Below, in pieces: positions 19,960 to 27,864 of a DNA stretch of 27,864 bases. The stretch's first letter is position 1; every line of letters starts with the position of its first letter. The notes below the pieces were generated by a model that was not told the origin of the DNA, made no database searches, and saw nothing but the letters and a program-made list of their open reading frames with translations. The DNA is taken from the NCBI GenBank assembly GCA_001579985.1, contig LRSR01007382.1, forward strand, positions 1 through 27,864, read 5' to 3'. The position numbers and the translations under genes are program-made. Origin of the DNA: Hypsibius dujardini. Lineage: Eukaryota; Tardigrada; Eutardigrada; Parachela; Hypsibiidae.

Positions 19960-20290
19960 CTTTATCACTATCGGCACGCCGGGGCGGGGCACGGTTGAAA
20001 CACACGGCAACGGTTGGTGGAATCAGCTAGGTCCGCCCTTTTCCGCGTGCCAACAGGCGACCGTTGAAAAACACCGCGGCAAAATGTCCCTGTGTGTTGT
20101 CTTTCTCTCCTCTGCGCGCTGTTTCCAACGAAACCGATCTTCACTTGCACATTCCGGAGATTTTTGCGCTAAAAAAACTCTTTCATAGTCAAGGTCCGCG
20201 GATTCTCATTTTTGAGTCCTACGTCTCCTTAGCAGATCCTCTTCGCCCTGTTTCATCAACCCCGCGATAACCTCCACACATTCCATCAAA
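19960..20290 (+). promoter_or_regulatory. Alpha-tubulin promoter and 5' UTR
   Basis: GC-rich sequence directly upstream of the start codon. A GGGGCGGGGC box lies at about 19,981-19,990. CAACGGTTG (Myb-like) is near 20,008 and TTTTCCGCG (E2F-like) near 20,039. CACGGTTGAAACAC and GACCGTTGAAAAAC occur near 19,990 and 20,060. No TATA box is convincing. The transcription start is not determined; it should lie within the last 200 bases before the ATG. Confidence 0.5.
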
Positions 20291-23940
<3,650 letters not shown>

Positions 23941-25395
23941 AGACGTCTCTCACTTCAAGCACGCCGCGGCAACAACGATCGAAGGCGCTTGAGTTTTAAC
24001 GCAAGTTTTACAGTAATCTCCCCGCTCGTGTTTTTGTAATAGTTATCTTTGATCGCAAGTTTATAACCACGAAACAAGGAAATCTCTCGTGTTTGTATGA
24101 GTCTCCCTCCTCTGGGTTGGGCCTCTTGCCGGCTTGGTGACTCGTTCTATCAAACTGGGTTTTTGTCATTTGCAGCAAGACAGCGCGTAGATTTTTCGTA
24201 TCGACTGTGCATACTTAAGACAAGAAGCTGAACTGCTGAAGCTTCTCTCAGGCATACGAGTTGTGTTCGGCACATGCAGACGGACAAGCAAGACAGATCG
24301 CATCTTCATTCATTCAGACAACAAGGTGGAGATCACGAACGTGCTACCCAGGCAAGACACACTCGTTTAGGGCAAGAATCAAAACACACAAAGACCAGGC
24401 AGACGTAAGAGTTCAGGAAGGCTCTACTCAGACAAGGCAGATAAAGGAGTGAAAATTAGAGAAGTCTGAAGGACAGATAAGAGTTCAGGCAGGAAGACGA
24501 ATCAAAACAGACAATGAACAGCTGATAGACAATCAGACAGGCGACGGAAATCAGGAAGATGCCACTCAGACACGGCAGAAAGACACAGACAGACGAACCA
24601 CATCATACAGTGAAAAAGCTGGCTGAGAGACAGACAGACAAACGTGGGGAGTGGAAAGCGCTTCTTGGGCAAGAACGACAAAACGTGTTTGACAGACTGA
24701 CAGATTGAAGGGTTTAGACACACCACTCTTACCAAATTCGGACACTGACAGACGAATCAAAAAGACAAAGACAAATCCACCAGAAAGACGGCAAGCTGAC
24801 TGACAGACAGGCACACAGACGTGTATGACTTTAGGAGAGCGCTATTCGGAAAAGACCGATAGACATTATTCAGACAGACAAGGCTCACAGACAGAAAGGT
24901 AGGGAGGGGTTCCGGACGGCGTCACCTATTGGTAAGTCGGACAAGGCAGACAAGATACAGATATGCGAAACAACTACTGTATGTCCGAGACAGGCAATCA
25001 CAACCACGAAAAGAGCATTTCTATCGAGTCAGACAGACAGACAGACAGACAGACAGATATGTCTGCACAAGGTCTAAAAGTGTAGACTTTACTTCTTTAC
25101 TGTCTGAACCATGCCTGAGAATCTTCCGTTGATGAGATGATGAGAGCTTCGGGCCTGGACATTAGGTGTGAAAAGAGTTTTCTGCGTCTTAAAATAGCGA
25201 AATATGTTCGTATTGGTGTGCCTTGACAGTTCGTTTGTGAAGGGGGGAATGAAAGATTGTGAGTGGCATTGATGAGCTCAACTTGTAACAATCACGCAAG
25301 AAAGTATGCCACGACGGAGGTTGATGGCACTTCCAAGCCGGAGACGGTCAATGTCGTCGCCGTTATCATTATTTATTATTATGAGGCAAAGTCTG
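23941..25395. other. Alpha-tubulin 3' flank and CAGACA-rich intergenic DNA
   Basis: No canonical AATAAA was found close behind the tubulin stop. From about 24,250 to 25,080 the plus strand is enriched in degenerate CAGACA words, with a pure CAGA tract at about 25,030-25,056. No exon is supported. Confidence 0.5.
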
Positions 25396-25397
25396 TA

Positions 25398-25614
25398 TCT
25401 CGGCTCACTCTCCAGTTGGTCCGTAAATCGGCTCACTCTCCAGTTGGTCCGTAAATCGGCTCACTCATGGGTTTCTTTTTGATGGCAGCTGCTTGATTGT
25501 TTGATTTGTTAAACTATTTCCTAGTATACTAAAGCACTTCTGGAAATCAAACAATCAAGTGCTAGACATCAAAGAGTGAACCGATTTATCGACCAACTGG
25601 AGGGTGAGCCGAAA
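25398..25614. mobile_element. TA-flanked inverted-repeat element with a 28-bp duplication in one arm
   Basis: The left end reads TCTCGGCTCACTCTCCAGTT and the complement of the right end reads TTTCGGCTCACCCTCCAGTT. Complementarity extends about 70 bp, ending in a nearly perfect CTTGATTGTTTGATT pair around a loop of about 40 bp. TA flanks both sides (25396-25397 and 25615-25616). A 28-bp unit (from TCGGCTCACTC to CCGTAAA) is present twice in the left arm and once in the right. There is no coding capacity. Confidence 0.85.
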
Positions 25615-25616
25615 TA

Positions 25617-26205
25617 GGAACTTCTCCTCAAACCGTTTGTAAGTCAAATGTGTTTGTTGTTTAACAACAACCACCCACGCCGCCTGGCACCACCGCACAG
25701 GCAAAGAAGGTTACATTTCCTGCACGCTCTCCGACTGTCCGTCACTTCCGCTTTCTACACAGACAGACACAGACAGACACAGACAGACAGACACACCCGA
25801 AAGTCTACCTACAACTTATACCGGTAATGAGGAATGTGTGTTAATACTTAGTACGCGTCTTTAGCATAGTCTGTACAGTGTAGTGCTTTTATTAAGCCGA
25901 GACACAGATTATTGATACCTCTAACGATCTCGCGTGTGTCTGTATGTGTCTTATGCGGGCGGTCAGATTGCTTCGCCTTCGAGATGATGCGAGAGAGTTC
26001 CGTTTGTCTGTTTGTTATCTTTTCTCGTCGTCGATCGCATATCTGAACTGATACTGAACCCTCTCTACGTTCTACGTTCTGTTCTGTCGCCCCAGTGCTC
26101 GCAGGAGACGTGCACTTCATCTGAAGAAGCGGATCTGCCGGTCAGCAGTGCAGGTCTGACTGCGTGACTGTGTCTGTGTATAGATCACTCGTTGCGCACT
26201 GAGTG
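25617..26205. other. Upstream region of the F-box/WD gene
   Basis: Unique sequence with short CAGA tracts at about 25,758-25,795. No CCAAT or TATA arrangement is convincing. It includes the presumed 5' UTR. Confidence 0.4.
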
Positions 26206-26992
26206 ATGAAGTCCTCGGTCGGTCTGGAGGATTTGCCGGTGGAGATCCTGCAGAATTTGACGTTGTTGTTGGAGCCGGATGATGTGCGGAGCGGGGTGTT
26301 TGGGGCGTCGACGTATCTGCGAGATGTGTTTTCGGATGAGGTGTACTGGAAGCTGCGCTGTAGGCGGCAGTATCCGGCTCGCTGGATGGAACTTTGTGGT
26401 AGGAGGCCGACAGGGCTCAGACAGACAGACAGACAGACAGACAAACAAGCAGGCAGGCAGACAGGCAGACAAACAGACAGGCAAACAGACAGGCAGACAG
26501 ACAGGCAGACAGAGAGACAGACATGCAGACAGACAGTCAGAGAGACAGAGAGACAGAGAGACAGAGAGACAGATAGATAGAAACATCCGCCTTGGATGTC
26601 AGTGACTTTTCACTTTGTAGGTTCCTTACAAACACAGACTGGGTACTCTCAACCAAGTGCCTCTGAATGGCGGGAGAAATTCCTTCGTCACCACCGGAAA
26701 GTGAAGACCTTGGTGAGCAACCAGTTGTCGACCCGAAGCCTGACACCCTGGACAGTTTTTAATCAGCATCACCACTTCTGGGGTACCACCACTGTGAGCT
26801 TCTGTCATTCAGGTGAGCTTATCTTTTGGCTATCGTGATTGTTTGCATCAGTAAGTAATGGAATCTCCTTTAAGGACGGATGGTCGCGACCGGCGGTGAC
26901 TCACCCAATGTTGTTTCCTTGTGGGACGTTTTGGACAATGCTGCCCCAGCCTTTCCTCTCTGTCAAGCAGTATTCCATACGGTACAAGTCTC

Positions 26993-27055
<63 letters not shown>

Positions 27056-27739
27056 GGTCTGTTTCCCTTCATTTTTTGGTTTGTCTGTGTGTCAATCTGC
27101 TTGATATCAGCTTTTGTCTGAACACGTACATTTTCAGGATAGAGTTGAATCATTGAGAAGTCAAGGGAATCTCCTCAGTTCGGCGTCTAGGGATAAAACA
27201 ATCGCCATCAGCGACTTATCTTTCGGGCTGAAGAGGCCACCGGTACAAGTGCTAAGGTGCGCAAAATTTCACATCACATATCTCATACCGTATTTGTTGA
27301 AACTGGTGATGTTGGTAGATGGTAATAATACGTTCGAGTTACAGGTCTAAATCAGAGATCACTTCGCATGAATGGCGCGGCAATCAAGTGGTTACCGGCT
27401 CGGACGATAATTTGGTATTTTAATTTACATTTTAGGTCTCTTTTAAAAGTTAAATAGAGTTACCGCCTACCAATCATTACTTTATGGTTGCTGGCTAGCG
27501 GTTTACTGATGGTCTCGTTTCAGTGCGAAATATTCGATCTGCGAACTAACAGTGACGTAATGCGGAATATCTCGTTTTCGGATACGGTCGATGTGATTCC
27601 ATCTAAGCGGCGCCAGTGTCGCACTCTCCAACCAAAATTTTTGGACGATCATCGAATTATATTATTGGGAAAGCAAAGGCCGAATCCATCGATAAAGATT
27701 CACGATCTCAGGAACTCTAAATTTGTTGCCGAAATTGAG
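26206..27739 (+). CDS. F-box/WD40 protein, FBXW9-like (5' seven exons, partial)
   Basis: Probable SCF ubiquitin-ligase substrate receptor. Exons 26206-26398, 26621-26712, 26767-26812, 26875-26981, 27138-27256, 27345-27414 and 27524-27739 join in phase through GT-AG introns, giving 281 codons before the window edge. The F-box is near the N-terminus (LEDLPVEILQNLTLLLEPDD, then LRDVFSDEVYWKLRCRRQYP). WD repeats follow: GRMVATGGDSPNVVSLWDV, NLLSSASRDKTIAISDLS, NQVVTGSDDNLCEIFDLR and RRPNPSIKIHDLR-like sequence. The first is assembled across the exon 3-4 junction, which supports that splice. Overall order and spacing recall human FBXW9, but the match is loose and other FBXW proteins are possible. 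Introns 1 and 4 hold CAGA/CAGG and GTCT arrays. The small exon 3 (46 bp) is the least certain. Confidence 0.82.
26417..26585. repeat. CAGA/CAGG array in intron 1 of the F-box/WD gene
   Basis: Tetranucleotide units fill most of the 222-bp intron, ending about 35 bp before the acceptor at 26,620. Confidence 0.95.
26994..27050. repeat. GTCT array in intron 4 of the F-box/WD gene
   Basis: About 13 pure GTCT units starting a few bases after the donor at 26,982. Orientation is opposite to the CAGA array of intron 1. Confidence 0.95.
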
Positions 27740-27794
27740 GTAGGCATTTGCCTGTTGACTTTATGTCTGTTTATCTGCGTACACGTCTGCCTGT

Positions 27795-27864
<70 letters not shown>
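27740..27864. repeat. Intron 7 of the F-box/WD gene with a CCTG/GTCT array reaching the window end
   Basis: After the gtaggc donor, CTGC units (about 27,788-27,824) pass into GTCT units that continue past 27,864. The full length of the array is unknown. Confidence 0.9.

Overview
The window is nuclear DNA from an animal. Five interrupted coding loci can be read through GT-AG introns with matching phases, and one encodes a nuclear-receptor zinc-finger domain, a family confined to animals. Codon use is GC-rich in exons and introns are mostly 60-900 bp. The phylum cannot be fixed from sequence alone. The repeat content (CAGA/CAGG and TTGA tetranucleotides, TA-flanked foldback elements) would suit an invertebrate, possibly an early-branching one. 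That is a guess.

Layout. (1) 1-601, minus: a nuclear receptor whose two C4 zinc fingers lie on two exons; the ligand-binding part runs off the left edge. (2) 602-10,500: about 10 kb with no supportable gene. It holds CAGA/CAGG and TTGA arrays, two CpG-rich promoter-like patches (2,240-2,560 and 6,900-7,010), a TA-flanked inverted-repeat element (7,256-7,376), a second one with another element inserted in its arm (8,248-8,751), AT-rich DNA with 40-bp duplications, and a 250-bp GGGATTYT octamer array. (3) 10,507-13,568, minus: a four-exon, 519-residue FBXO22-like F-box/FIST_C protein whose third intron carries two inverted-repeat elements. (4) About 14,824-18,763, plus: a ten-or-more-exon, largely disordered WW-domain protein whose WW domain resembles that of WAC. 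(5) 19,276-19,664: seven copies of a 53-56 bp satellite. (6) 20,291-23,940, plus: a complete seven-exon alpha-tubulin of 451 residues. (7) 25,398-25,614: another TA-flanked inverted-repeat element. (8) 26,206-27,739, plus: the first seven exons of an F-box/WD40 protein, continuing past the right edge.

The genes do not form a pathway. FBXO22-like and F-box/WD proteins are both expected substrate receptors of SCF ubiquitin ligases, but their proximity is probably chance. The FBXO22-like and WW genes are divergent and face each other across 13,569-14,823.

The most striking material is the mobile DNA. Four elements are flanked by TA dinucleotides, as in Tc1/mariner insertions. One sits inside the terminal repeat of another, and the intact opposite arm shows the empty site. 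Two inverted-repeat elements have a short unit amplified in only one arm. No transposase was seen, and no CRISPR array or convincing tRNA or rRNA gene.
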